Shown here one piece after another: positions 22,159 to 36,500 of a DNA stretch of 64,000 nucleotides. The notes under the pieces were generated by a model. It did not search any database and was not told the origin of the DNA. It was given only the letters and a program-made list of their open reading frames with translations. Made by a program: the position numbers and the translations under genes. The stretch's first letter is position 1. Each line of letters starts with the position of its first letter. Source of the DNA: Diphasiastrum complanatum (lineage: Eukaryota; Streptophyta; Lycopodiopsida; Lycopodiales; Lycopodiaceae). The stretch covers positions 23,529,390-23,593,389 of the forward strand of contig CM055102.1 of assembly GCA_029204225.1 (NCBI GenBank), given 5' to 3'.

Positions 22159-24066
22159 AGATTATATTCCTTCCATGTCCTTGCTACTCAAGCTCTGTCT
22201 GAGGTTTCTACTCTCGGCATTCGTGTGGTGCAGCATAGCATCGTCACTCGTTTGCTTGGCTCTCTCTTTGGTCTATACCTCACTGCTCACCAACGCTCTA
22301 ATTGGTTCCTCCAATCTTTCATCTCCAAATTTTTTATTATGGACTTTCTGGTTACCTGGCAAGTAAATGTTGTGGAGATGACTTTTCCACCGAAAAGTGC
22401 TATTGATTAGCTACATGATGTTTAGCCTAAAATGCTTGCAAAATAAGTCTCTTAAGAATGGGCAAGCAAGGAAATAAGTCACTTTTGTGCTGCAACAATA
22501 TGAGAACTACTTTGCATGAAACCTACTCTTCTAATATCATCAATGCTATTCCATACATGATCACATCAGCCTCTCCTGGTAACCAAAAAGGTGCTAAACT
22601 TTGCTTTTACAAGAGAGAGCGACTCTTTGATTAGGTACCAGTACTTGAGCATCTCAAACGTTGTACAATGTTAAAAGGACTGCTCTTATATGACAAAAAC
22701 TGGTTCATAAGGTCATCCAACACATGTGAATTGTTAGATTTAGACTCTCAATGACGAGCACCTCCCCACCTCCCTTCACTTGTGGTCATTAAATTACTTC
22801 AACAAGTTTGTAAAATTATGGTTTGGAATTTCACTTCGTGACCCCGAGAAACCAGGTTGAATGCCTTTGGTTCATGATCTATTCCTAGGTATTGGTCTAG
22901 TCTCAATGATATAAGCCTTACGTTCACAGCAGACATCTAGGTGTAGTAAACTCTCAAAGATACACGCTCATGTTCCCTCTCGCTCTCATATTTCTTTCTA
23001 AGCAGATTTTCTCATTTACTTTTACAATCTCCCTCTAGATTTGGTTTGAACCCTTTATGCTTCTTCACATTACTCATAAATGATCAAAATTCTAGAGAGA
23101 CGGACTACAATACATGGTAAAATTTTTCTCAGTTAGTCAGCAAATGTTCAAAAAAGAGCTTGGCTTGGATAAGGGCATGGGCATCTTTGAATGAGAAATT
23201 TTTTTCTGAAGGCAAAGAAATGCCTCGATTAACATGAACAACTGCAACAGCATATCAATAATCGATGTGCATTGAATTAGAACCCTGGCTTGAAATGCAA
23301 GTACCTCCAGTTGGCAACGCATCACTGCAGCCTGCTACTAAGCCCTATGAACCCAGATAGCCGGCCCAGATAAAGTGCATGCATGCGCTGTAGTGTTTGT
23401 ATATGCCTAAAAAGGAATTATTTCACATCAACCTCTATCCATTCAACATGACTGCCCTTTCTCCTCTCCTTCTCTCCTTTCATCTCTACTGCTGCCGCCG
23501 TCACCTCTTTTCTCGTCACTATGTGGCATGTGGCGCATCAAGTAGATTCTGTGCGCACCACAAAGCACGAGCAACCGCAATGAAAGACAGCACCACAATG
23601 AATTCCCAGTATCTATATACGAAATCAATTTAGTACATGCAATATACTTACCGAGAGATTATCCAACAGAAAACCTTGGCAAGGAGCTTGTTATCTACAT
23701 AGTTTATTTGAGGAATTTTCCAAAGTAAGCATGTTGGAAAGTGTATGTATACATCATCACAGCCAGTGCAGAGTACCTTTCATCTCTGAAACTTCACATA
23801 TCAAAATGCATTTGGGTTATCATTGAGAACCCTCGACTTTCAATCAAATAAATGTATGCAAATCAAGAAATGTAGATTGAGAAACAGATTCTCGATTTAA
23901 AGTGTAGCAGGTGCATACCTCTCTAACTTTCGGGCAGGAGATTGTCTGCCTCTCCACATCAAAGAAAATTAACAACTTATTGAGATCAAGTTTCCATCAT
24001 GGTACCCAGAAATCAAGATTCAGGTAATATAAGAAGCCGGTTATGCTTAGCAGAGCCGTTCCAATC
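22159..24066. other. Non-coding; downstream flank of RMR
   Basis: Overlapping plus frames at 22078-22410 (110 and 74 codons) follow the repeat, but I cannot place them. The rest to 24066 shows only short frames. The last few hundred bases lie immediately 3' of the RMR stop codon and should contain its 3' UTR; no clear AATAAA polyadenylation signal stood out. Confidence 0.4.
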
Positions 24067-24506
24067 TTAAGCATCATCGGTATTCAAGGCACCAGAATGA
24101 ACTTCAGCAGGTGACTGCACTTGAAGAAACGTATCAGGTGCACTATAGAAGCTTAAATATTGTGGCTGTATGCTTGAAGGTATGCTTGAAGGTGACCCTC
24201 TTGATGACGAATATGATGAAGCAGATGACCTTATGGAGTGAGCAACCATGTGACTGGGTGAACCAACTGGTGACACCGTCGAATACAAGTTACTAGACGA
24301 TCGAGGTAAGGACTCAACTGGAGAAGCTTGAGGAGCTATCGGGACTGAGCACATAATGGGTTGTGATGGTGCGGATGTACTAGGTAGTAAAGGTGAAGTC
24401 TCTGAAGGTGAACACCCTCTATGCTTGATGTGAACATCACGTTTGCAAATGGGACAAAACGGTTGACGCTTGATCAGCCAATGGTCCACACATGGTAAAT
24501 GAAACT
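24067..24506 (-). CDS. RMR: RMR coding exon 4 (second half of RING-H2, Ser-rich tail)
   Basis: The acceptor is CTATTTGTGCAG. It opens with FHLPCVDHWLIKRQPFCPIC, completing the RING-H2 ligand set, followed by about 125 residues rich in Ser and Pro that end GALNTDDA and TAA (24069-24067). The tail contains runs such as SSASSYSSSRGSPSSIPSS, typical of a disordered cytosolic region. Confidence 0.93.
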
Positions 24507-27500
24507 CTGCACAAATAGTAAGTGCTGAACATTAAATTGCAGCATTGAAAAATAGAGGGCACATGACATTGAAGAATGAAGACATCTACACAAACTGTTT
24601 GAAAGCATAAAAAAGAAACAAAGATGACTAGCAAGATTCAAATAACTCAAACTAACACCATGTTGGGAAATGTGCTACAGATAACAACAGATGCCCTAAA
24701 GCAACAAATATGTGTGCTAGTTCAGAAACAACTGCAACATGGGACTGAAATTGCAGAGACCAAACAAAGGCTTTAAGTTATTACTCTGAATAATATTGAA
24801 AAGAAATTACCATAAGGTACAGAAAAGAAAAATGCAGAAATAGAAGAGCAACTTAAAAAATAAATCACGTAACATTTTTTCTTATCCAGCATCTGAAAGA
24901 AGCAATCTTGCTCAAATAATACTTTGAGTAACTAAAGCCAATGTCACACTCAGAGACAGAGATATATCATCTGTCATCAACTACCTTAGGAGCTTTGAAA
25001 AACTGAGTTACAAAATTTAAGTCAAAGCTGCACCATAGGAATTTTTTTCTTACGACACAACTTCATTTTGAGCTTCTGAATTTAAGTTTTGACAAAGAAA
25101 AGAGAAGCAAAGCATCCTCCACGGAGGACTGAATTGTCCATCCCAATCAACAGAATAACTTGTAATTGCTACTATTCCTCATTTACCATAAACTGATGAG
25201 TGAATTCTTATGGTAAATGATTAGATTTAGACATGAGGGTCGGGGCCGGACAGTCCGCGTCCGCGTCCGGCGTCCGGACCCGTCCAACCCCCGGACGCAG
25301 GGTCGGACGCGTCTGTTTTTTTTTTTTTAATTTTTTTTTTTAAAATAACTCTAAAAAAAATAAAAAAAACAAAAAAACGGACGCGTCCGTACCCCCGAAC
25401 GCACCCCTGGTCCATATTTTTTTTTTAACACTAAATTTTTTTTAAAAAATTCTAAAAAAAAAAAAAAAAAACCGGACGCGTCCGGACGCACGTTCACGTC
25501 CGGGTCCCACTTCCTTAGGATTTAATATAGTAAATCTGAACAATGATATTGAAAGGAGGCACATCTATGATAATGCATGTACAAACCACAAGTCTGATAG
25601 CTGATAACTTATCAAGATAATTAGCATTATTGGATCCGAGCAACTTAGCTAACATGCCCATGAATTGTGCATGTTGATCATCCAAGATATGCCATGCCTT
25701 CAACAAAGCAATCTCTCTAAAAACTGGTTGATTGGCAAATGAATTTCATTCCAGAAGACTCAGACAGTGGGGAACTCGCATCAAGATTTATGTGATTGCT
25801 AATGGATGTAATCACAATATTACATTCGGTAGGAGTGGAAAACTAGAGTGTCAAATAAAATTGCAATAAAGTAAAATGAATCCAAATGAAATCAGGATAA
25901 ATGGCGTTCAAATTTACCTTGGATGAATCCACACGGAGCTGTTGCAAAGGAGTCAAGATGAAACAAGGATATGGATTTTCCCAATATACGTGCTATTGAG
26001 AATCACTACCATCCCTAATGGACACTCCATACGTTTAGAGATTCAAGTGCTATCCGACAATATCTAAATATCAACATTCATTAATTCTACCACAATCTAC
26101 CAAAACCTCAAATTAGATACACGTTCATAAAAAACATGGAGATTTCGTTGGACATCAGTATCAGATTAACCATTATGTCAAATATTGCAAGGTAAGGGAG
26201 TTGAACGTCAATGTCAAGAAGACCAACATTATGTTCTTCAGACTTCAATACATATAGATCATTTATGCAAAGATGCTCATTTATCTTGGACGGGCACCTC
26301 GTAGAGAAGTATTACACCTATCTCTTACACCCCTGCTTGTACTTTTTTCCAGTCCCATCTTTGGTATGAGGGAAGCAAACTGAGAAATTTACATCTTCAT
26401 AGTTGCATCCTCAATGACTATTACTTCCATATTTAGAACTACTACTCTATCATACTACTAGACTTTACTCGATAGATTCATACCTCATGACATTACATCG
26501 CTCCTTTGTTAGAGTTTTGGTTTAACATGGTTGATTAGCCAAACTTACTTCTTAGTACTTACTTTTTTTAAAAGCTTTTGTATGCTCCTTGATACCAACA
26601 CAATTGATATGTATCTCTTCAGTCTTATGTACCTTTGGGTAAGAATGATATTAATAAAACTTTCTTTCTTTCTCCACGGTTACATAGGCCTTTTTGTATG
26701 GAATGTGGAAGAATCTTCATGTTCCGTACAGAACATAATTTATTTATTTATTTTTGAATTGTCTTGATTGCCAATGCTTTACAGACACATCCTTTCTCAA
26801 ACTAGCAGCATCGAGCAAACATCGCAACTAAACAATTTTACAAGCATGTAGAGCTGTAGTCAGTTCTGTTCAATGCTCAGTCAATTTCACTGGTTGCAGC
26901 ACGAAAGCGGTCTTTGTGATACTGGTGGCGACTGCTCACAAGGTTCTGAACCAACTAGCTGTGCCACCAATAGGGTTGATATCATAGACCCAACCTTGCT
27001 TATGCTAGGCCGGGGGCCCCTTATAAATAATAACACCCCAGAAGATGTTGCTGAAATAAAGCCAGCTTGTTATGAAGAATCAGAAAAATATGCTGGTAAA
27101 AGTGTTCGCGGCGCAGATATACGAAGTATCCAGCATTTGAAAACAATGAACACATTGCATAACTCGATGAGAAAATGATAAAACCTTGAAAAACAATGTG
27201 TTTTCTTAAGTCGTTCTGTATATAGGGATACGTGGTTAGATAGATAGTACATGTGTGTATGTAAATAGACAGATAATTAATCACAAAAAAGAAAGAGAAG
27301 AAGGCAAGTAATGCGCATATCCTAACATATGCCTCAGCCTACAAAACCTTTGAACTTCTTGTAGCATTCCAAAATGTTTCACTATAAAAACCTTTATATT
27401 TGTGGCCCCTAAAAGTACCTCGACCACTTATTACCAAGTTCCAACATTCATCTCTCAAGATGAGTTTATGTCCAAAACTGGAAGTGTATTTGAAAATGTG

Positions 27501-30500
27501 AATGATATTTTACCAGATAATTATACTCTACAATAGGAAAGGCAAAATAATCACATCAAGAGTAAGCAGAACACAATATCATGACCAGAAAGATTTCTTC
27601 TTAATAAAAACCTTGCTATTGAGTAAATCCCATGACATGAGATTTGTCAGAAACTATATATGGGTACATAATAATCATAAGAAAATACAACATTGTATAT
27701 ATGACATAACGCACCATGATGGCAAGGCAAAACTCGTAGCTTCTCCCCCTCTTTGAAATCTTCTAAGCAGATTGCACACATGTCAGCTTCACATTGCCCT
27801 TTTAATTCCATTCTGAAAGGAATGCTTGGTAATGCTCTAACTTCTTGCGCACTCATACCCATGTTCTCTTTGAAAAGTAATAACCTTGACCCAAGACGAC
27901 GTAAACGAATTCTCCGAACAAAATAGATTGTTGACAATACAGCTGCTAAACCAAGCAGTGAGATGAAGGACACAGCAATGACGGACCAGGCAGTATTCTC
28001 TGTAGCAGGGAAAATATAGCATCTTGTACCAATGTCTCGTGAATAATTCAGCATAGCATCACCTGCTTCTCTTGACACAAAAATTGCAGGTATATATACG
28101 CCTGTTGAGCTGCCAGACACTTAAGATCATAGCACCAAACGACAACAAATATGTCAGATAGCTTTCAAAGAAAGTCAAGCATATTAGATTCATCAAAATA
28201 GGCTCCTTAATGAAATGTAAAAATCACATAACAAGACTACTGAAATCAAACAGATAGGGCCTTTAACAATTTAAACATTTTATATAAAGAAAATATATTA
28301 CTGTCAGAAATAGAATCCAAGGATGTAAAAAACAAGGAAAAATTAAAAGCTACTTGTAAGATTTTTATCATCCAAGAAGTTTGAAGTTTATAACCAGTCA
28401 GTAGATGCAGGCAATAAAAATAAAAATAGAACAGCTAAAACACAAATAAGTGATACTAAAATCGTCAACAACTTTCTTCCTCTAGGTAAGATGATGTCTC
28501 CACGGAGGATTTTCTAGACATTCGTCTCCACTGATAAGACACAGACAACACGGATTCTTCCACAAGCTGCTTCACATGCACTTTGAGAGTTATCCTAGAG
28601 TAGCAATGGGAACACTTTCATGTAGATGCTTATAGAAGTACTTGTCTAACCCCCTTGCAGTTCCCAGCCATAGACATACTCAATATATGCTTGAAATCTC
28701 AATATACTAGTTTGGCCTGCAAGCCCAGGTGCTCAGTTTTTTCCATGAGTGAATCTGGAAATTTACCATCTGCTTGAGAGACACCTGATGAAAAATCCCC
28801 TATTTCTGAACTACAGAAAAACGAGTGAAATTAACTCAGGAAGACTTTAAGGTAATCTTGATTCTCCACTAATGAGACACAGCAAAATTTATTCTGCAAC
28901 CTATTTTGTGGTAACTTAACCTAGTGTGGCCACAAACATACTTTTATGCACATGCTGATAAGATTATTAATCTAATCCCCTTGAAGTCACTGTCCATAAC
29001 TGTGGAACTACGTGTAGAACTTGGATGGACAATTTGGCATGCAAGTTGACTTGACTCACGTAAATTTGATGTGGATGCCATTCCAAATATTCTGTGCAGA
29101 AGTTTCGATTTATTTTTTTTGAAAATTCACTAAAACCTTTTCAATCTCAAATAAAAGCTTCATATATCTCTTGAAGATATCACATGAAAACAGTAAAACA
29201 AATTCCGGTGCATCTGCATTTCGAAACGAACGTTCGGAACACATTTTTTTTTCATAATAACTTAAAAAAATCAGTTAATACTTTTTGAAAAAAACCTAAA
29301 CAGCAACAGAAAAAAATTTAACAAAAAGACAGTAAAAAAAAAAAAAAACATCTAAAAACAGTTTTCTCACACTCGAAATAAAACTTTTTTGACCTAAAAA
29401 AAGTTACAAACACTAGGACCAAATTAAAACCTTCAAAAAAAGGTAGCGTTCCAAGAAGCCCTGATGGGATTTTCCAAATTGTGTTCCGGAACATGGTACA
29501 ATCATAATATATAGCCCCAGAATCGCAATTCGCTGCAACTATGATATATATATCATAGATGCCACGATTTGCGTTCCAGTAGTTTCCGCATTCCGAAATG
29601 AATATAGATTTTTTTTCTTTTATATATATAATATATATAGTATAATAATATCAAACATGCGCGCCCTGGCCGGGCGCATCCTTTTTTTTTTAATTTTTTT
29701 TTTTAAGCTGGACGCGTCCAACGTCCGGGTGCGAACGCATCCCGGACACATTTTAAAAATAATAATTATAATAATAATAATAAAAAAAAATTAACCAAGA
29801 AAACAGGCCGCAGGGCAGCAGACCGCGCTACCCCGTGCCCGCGCCCGAGAGAGAGAAAGAAAGAAAGAAAGCTTTATTAATGTCTTTTCCATGCCAAAAG
29901 GCATATAAGACTAATGAAGTACATGTCATGTATGTGGTAACCATGGGAGCGTATAAAAACGTCTCCAAACTGTAATAAAGAAAACATCTACTACAGACTA
30001 AAATAGACACGTATGCGAGAATGCGCATAATAATACTCATATGTATCTAGGGTAAGATGTTAAGGCTGTGCTGTTGTTGTAAAAAGATATAATGCGAGCC
30101 ACAGAATGGGAAAGCACTGGAGCCTGCTAGCGGCGTCTGTGAGCATGAGCACGTGCATGTGTAGTAGTAGTAGTACGCCGCTGCGTAGAATGTCTAGTAA
30201 TCCTGGTGGTAACATGATGGTGGGAGGTACATTGTCTCTGATCTCTATGAGCATGAGAGCGGCCAACATCCTCGTCGTCATCCTCATCATAATCCTCATC
30301 CTCTGGTACTATATCACGCGATCTCCGTCTAGTAAAGAACGAAGTAATCAATGGCTGTGAGGTAAAATGCTGGGGTGTCTCGTATAAATCTCTCCGTAGT
30401 CTGGACATCTCGTGTACCATCAGAGCGACACACCGTGGGTCCTCATAAGCTATGAGAGAGCGTAGAGTGGTAGGCATCTCTCGGAACAAGCAATGATATC

Positions 30501-33500
30501 GCCCTCTAATCTCATAATATACAGGGCACCTAGATATAAAGTGCTCCTCAGACTCCACTACACCTAGAGAGCAGAACTGGCAAATCCGCTCCTCTCTGGG
30601 AATACCGTGGAACCTCCCAGTCTCAATAGCTAGCTGATGAGAGGACACCCTGAGCTGCCCCAATGTGAATCTGAGGCAATGTGACAGTCCCGAGTCCAAG
30701 TAGTTCGACATGACCGGGGTCCCTGATGCATCTAGCTCCAAGAAATGAGTCCGGTAGAAAGCTGGCTTAACCCCTAACTGGTTACGCCAAGTCCGCTCTA
30801 GATATGTGCGATAAAGGAAGCGTCTGATATACTGCGGGGAGATCCTGAGGATGATGTTGATGCCGCTGAGCCTGCCCCCTCCCTGTTGATGTGCCATTGC
30901 CCTCCTCTTCTGATGACCACACATATGATTCAGACGAGATAGTCGACATCATAGGGGATGGTATATGTGCCCACCCACTACTCCGGCCACAGAGACCCTT
31001 GATGATGATGGCTGGGCAGAGGCTGCGAGGGAGGCAGAGGCTGTTGCTCAGAGACACACGTTGACCTATGATGGCTCGCAGAGGGTTCGACAGCTCAGGG
31101 CATCACAGGCAGGCGGTTCCCAGAGTGCCCCTCGTGGTAGAGGGAGACCCCCAGGCAAGAGTGTACCATAGAGGGTTCCTTCTGGCATACCAGAGGCAGA
31201 CCTTCGAAGAGGGCACGCACCAATGACTTGTCCAGGAGTCTATTGGCGGGCGTTGGCACAAACTTGGAGGAGTCTCAAATGCCTCCAGGCATTGACTCTG
31301 AGCCTGAGTTTGTATTTGACACCCCTATCTGGCACGTAGAGGGATGATTTGTTTAGTTTGGACATGTAGATTGTCACAAGCAAGTCTCTCCAAGCTCATG
31401 AATCCTAGAAGGCCGATGTGTAGAATGAACCTCCTAACCATAGGCACCCCCTCTTTGAGTCCTACCTGCTATTCCCGTCAATTGGCACATGGCACCACCT
31501 ATGGGTGAGCAGTCCACTTGGCATGCATGACCCCTGTGACCTGTGAATACTGAGTGACTCATAGGGTACCACGCCCATGCCCTGCCAAAGACCTGTGACC
31601 CCGACTACTTGTCGGCTAGCATCTCGTCACTGACGGCTAGGTTCCCGACGGTCAAAACACACCGCGTCTTTGACAGCTTGTCAGGCGGCCACACGAATCA
31701 CTACTCGTGACGCACCGGTCCAACTTGGGACGGATGTCCTCGTCGGTCACCGACCCTTGCCAATACTAGGCCTCAGGCCCTCTGGTCGGCCGTGCCGAGA
31801 TCATAATAGAGCCGTAACTGGGCTCTAACAATCCTTCCCTCCTTTGGCAAGTCATTGATCCTCGATGACAAACTCTAGGTAAGACTTCTGCAACACCTGT
31901 CACGTCTCCCAAATAGCATCTGACAACGGATGCCCTTTCCAAGTTACTAGATACTCTTGGAGGAGGTGATTCTAGGACTCTTTCTGGCCCATAAACTGTG
32001 GTGTCTTTCTCCTCTAGAGACACTAGACCTTCCACCAGGCTATCGCCATCGTGCAAACATTTCTTTAGTTTGCTAACATGAAATATTGGATGCACCTTGG
32101 CTCACCTTCTTAATAATCAACCATGGTCCACAACACCTAGGAGATAACTTGGCGCACCTTCCTATGCGTAGCAGCTTCGACTTCAAAGGGACTAGTAAAT
32201 ACACCCAATCTCCATTCTCAAATTCCCGATAGGTACGGGTCTCACGAGCATAACTCTCTGCCCTAGCTACAGCCTTGGACAAGTTATCTCGTGCCATCTC
32301 TAGCTTTTGTTGCATCTTAGTCAAAAACTCTACAACACTAGGTACCCTATGCAAAATCCCTATGATTGCAGGACTGAGTGACCTAAAACCATAATTGAGC
32401 TCAAATGGACTCAATCCAGTGGACGCATGTCTCTTATCATTTGTACGCGAACTCCAATAGCGGTAAATGCTTTACCTAGTCTATTTGCGTACTACTAACA
32501 TATGCCCTAAGCATATCTTCCAAGATCTGGTTCACTCACTCTGTCTAACCATCCGTCTGAGGATGCTCAGAGCTACTCATCCGCAACTGTGTTCCCAACT
32601 TGGCAAACACCTCAATCTAGAAATTTCCCGTAAACTTGGGATCCTTGTCAGACACAATGGACTTCGGAAGGCCATGCAGCCTGACAATATTCTCAATAAA
32701 CAACTCAGCAACTTGCGAAGCTGTGACCTTCTTGGTCGTTGCGATGAAGTGAGCCATCTTGGAAAACCTATCTACCACTACCATAACGGAATCTAATCCA
32801 TTCTGGGTCTTGGGTAGCCCAACAATAAAATCCATACAAATGCTTTCCCACCTTCCTGTAGGTATCTCAAGTGGATGTAGCAAGCCCGGAGGACTTACTC
32901 TCTCGACCTTGTTCACTTGACAAGTCGTGCAATGCTGGACGTACTCTCTTACATCTCGCTGCAATCTTGGCCAAAAATAATGCCTTCTTAAAAGCTCACT
33001 GGTCTCATCAATACCAAGGTGCCCTGCGCAGGGACTATCTTGGCATTCATGAAGTATCTTACGGAGAAAATCCTTCAACGAACACGCGCACATGCACACA
33101 CACATAGGCACACACAACGAACACGCGCATGCGTACACACACACACTCTCAGGCACTCACTCACACGTGTGTGCGTGCGTGTGTGTCATGCACGTGTGTT
33201 CCAAATCCCCCCTCCCCTCTTATTTTTCTCTTTTTATTGTCTTTTTTATTCCCCTCACCCCATTTCCCTCCTTTTTTTTTAATTGTGCATTTTTTGGCCC
33301 ATGGATAAACGCTTGTGGGTAACAATTTAAGACTTAAAGCTAGTGAGTTTGGGCTTGTGGTTAAACATTCCTGAAAATCGCAGGCCAAAATAAGAATTTG
33401 AAAGATTGAAAAAAAGCAAAAATCGATTTAAGGTAGTCAAGAAAATTTTTATGTTCATGATTTGTGGGTAAAACTTTGATAATTTAAAATAAATAAGAAA

Positions 33501-36500
33501 GCCAAGTAATAAAGATTATTGGCTAAAGTTTAAAGCACATTGAAGTGTGTGAAGAAAATAAAACCTTAACTTCAAACTTTAAGTATTTGAATTTAGTAAG
33601 TGGGAGGGAGGGGGTGAGGAATCTTTTTGGGGTTCACCCCTCAATGCACACAATCAATGTGCAAATGTATGGGGATATGCACATTCCCCATACATGCATC
33701 CTCCTCCCCAAGTTTTTTAGTTAAAAAAAGCTCATGCATGGGTGAGGGGAGGAGGATGCATGGGTGCACCCATACACATGCGCAAAACTGTACATAAGTT
33801 TAAATATATCATAGTTGTAGCGAATCGCGATTCGCCAGCTTCGCGATTCGGGAATCGTGATTCGCTGCAGCGAATCGTGGACAGAATCGTAAAAAAAAAA
33901 AAACCAAAAACCCGATTTTCAGCCTCCTCCTCGCGCACAGAACCGCGCCAGCAGTGGAGGCGGCAAATTTCTTTTCTGAGAGCCGTGGGCGTCCAATCTT
34001 CGCAAGTGAATACTTGGCAGGCATCTACTCGACGATACGGAGTTGGTGTGCACGGTGCCGGGTGGGTCTGTAGGCAACCAAATCGAGCGTAGTTTGGCTC
34101 TAGACCACCTTTCTTCACGCCCACAGTGATTTTTACAGCATCAGTTTCAGCCGTCACGACACGCCTAGCGAGATTTGAACACCACATTCCAAATACTTGT
34201 GTATTTTGGCCATTTCCATAGAATGGCTTGTTGGAAACCGAGTAAGGTGATGTCTGAGCCTAGAATGCATTTCCACATGCTTGCACAGACTCCTATGACC
34301 TCCGTTCCGCCCGTCTACGTCCGTATCACAAATTTCAATTTTCATGCCCTGATCCCATACTTTTTAGGGTTTAGGCGTGGACCATCGTGCAAACATCTGC
34401 TAGGGGCGCGGTTTAGGCTCACACTGCACTCCTTTATGCCTGCACGGACTCCGACGCTAACGTCAGTCGCCTGTTATCCCTCATACATAAATTATTCTAT
34501 CCCACGCCCTAATCTCATGTTCTTCTTTGGCACTTGATATAATGTGTGAACTGGAATCGTTCTGATGTATGCTCTGGTATTTTGAGCTCTATTTGAGCTC
34601 GGTAATGTTGTTCAATGCAATGTATTTTTTTTTCTACTGAACGTTTGCCTGATTATTTGTTGTTTGCAGGTTTAGGGTCGTGTTGATACGATGCCAGTGC
34701 GGGACCGAGGCCTTTGGACCGAGGTTGAGCTTACCGACGGGGATGTGGGCACACACCATGGCTCAAGCACCCGCAGATGGAGATGCTTGCATTGCGATGG
34801 TCACTTCACGGGATCACTGACCAGGGTTAGGACTCACTTGCTGCGGGTCAGAGGGCCAGATGGGCGGACATTGGGCATATCTGATTGCCCCAGGATTTCT
34901 GATGAGGATCTGCAGAGGTTGTCTACCATGTACGGGCCCGGTACTGCATCACAGGGTTCTAGACAGGGACAGGCAGCAGGAACAGCTACAGGTAGGCATG
35001 CAGGAGGGCTCACAGGCAGACAGGCAGGGCCTACCATGGATATTGGGCCCAGTACATCACGGGCAGGGCATGGTATAGCTGCAGGGCGTAGTACATCATG
35101 GGTTGGGCATGGTACAGGTGCAGGGCCCAGTACATCACGGGCAGAGCATGGTACGGCTGCAGGGCCCAGTACAGCACGGGCAGAGCATGGTTCAGGTGCA
35201 AGGCCCAGTACAGCACCTTCAGTTCCATCCGCAGCAGCAGCAGGACTATCAGATGAGCATGTTGGTTCAGCAGCGGCGGGTGCTTCTCGACCCTCCTCCT
35301 CGGCAGCAGATGCACCACATGCTTCGGCAGATGTTGCCAGAGAGAGTGACACACCCACAGATCAGCCATCCGTTGGGCATGCCAGACCACGAGCACCATA
35401 TACACAGCAGAGAGGGGTTAGGCCCAGGCAGCAGACCCTTGATCAATGCGGCTGGCAGAGAGAGCAGCAGGCCCGTTGCACTCGACTGTGTGGCCAGTTC
35501 ATTTACGAGTGCGGCATTGCCTTTGCTGTTGCTGACACTTGGGTGTTCAGGGAGTTCTGTGCACAGATGGCGGCCGTGGATGCTACATGGACACCTCCCA
35601 GGCGAGAGGCACTACGAGGGAGGTTGCTTCGTCAGGAGGAGGAGACCATCACGCGGGAGTTAAGTTCCATTCGCTCAGCTTGGCAGCAGTAAGTAACTTG
35701 TCTTTGTAATCTCTTTGCATGTGTTTAGGATTTACTGGTGCCGTAATTTTTGCATGTAGCTAATGGGTGTTTTGCGGCAGGTATGGATGCACGATATTGA
35801 GCGATGGATGGACCGACATTCGTCGGCGATCCGTCATCAATGTCTTGGTTTCTTGCCCGCTTGGCACAGTATTCCTACGTGGCGTGGATGCCACTCGAGG
35901 TGGTGACGCCATCACAGCCGATTTCATATGGGAGGTCATTAGAGATGTTATTGCTGACATCGGAGATGAGCACGTGGTTCAGGTTGTCACCGACAACGCC
36001 TCGAACTGCAAGCAGATGGGCGAGATTATGATGAGGGAGCACCCCAGCATTGTGTGGACACCCTGTGCTGCACATTGCATAGACTTGCTCATCCATGACC
36101 TGTGTGCGCTTCCATGGATCAGAGAGGTATAGTTTGTTCTATTTGCTATGCTTTCTTCCTTCGATGCTACTAACCACATCTCAACTACTGTCTAAACTTT
36201 TTTACTGGGTGTTTGTGTTGCAGATCACTTCTACGGCCATGCGCCTGGTCACTTTTGTCACCAGGTTAGGTACTGCCGCCCTCATAAGTTACCTGTTTAA
36301 ATCTACATGCACCTGAAAAGCACCTATTCAGATCTGCATGGTTCAGATCTGCCTGTCTCAAAAGTCACCTGTTCAGATATTGCCTCCCTCAGATGCACCT
36401 GCTCCAGATGTCACCTGCACCAGAAAACTAGCAAACAACCAAAAAAATTATGATTCAGATCTGTCAACAACCAATAACTTTCCATCAATCTTCTCCTAGA

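Noticed and set aside
28111-28121. Alternative exon 3 acceptor at CTGGCAG, ten bases inside
   Set aside because: It has a better-looking CAG but breaks the reading frame with exon 2 and would remove the conserved Met-Ser-Gly residues of the PA domain.
30106-30360. Plus-strand 84-codon frame with hydrophobic segments
   Set aside because: Antisense to the LINE C-terminal frame, whose conserved zinc-binding domain has an independent second copy at 53 kb.
32871-33322. Plus-strand His/Thr-rich frames
   Set aside because: Antisense shadows of the gypsy integrase and translation of the CA/GT repeat.
34834-35663. Long overlapping frames (174, 124 and 186 codons) on both strands
   Set aside because: Shadows of hAT exon 1; they owe their length to its 39-bp repeat and GC content. 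Only the frame with the BED finger and the DUF659 continuation is real.
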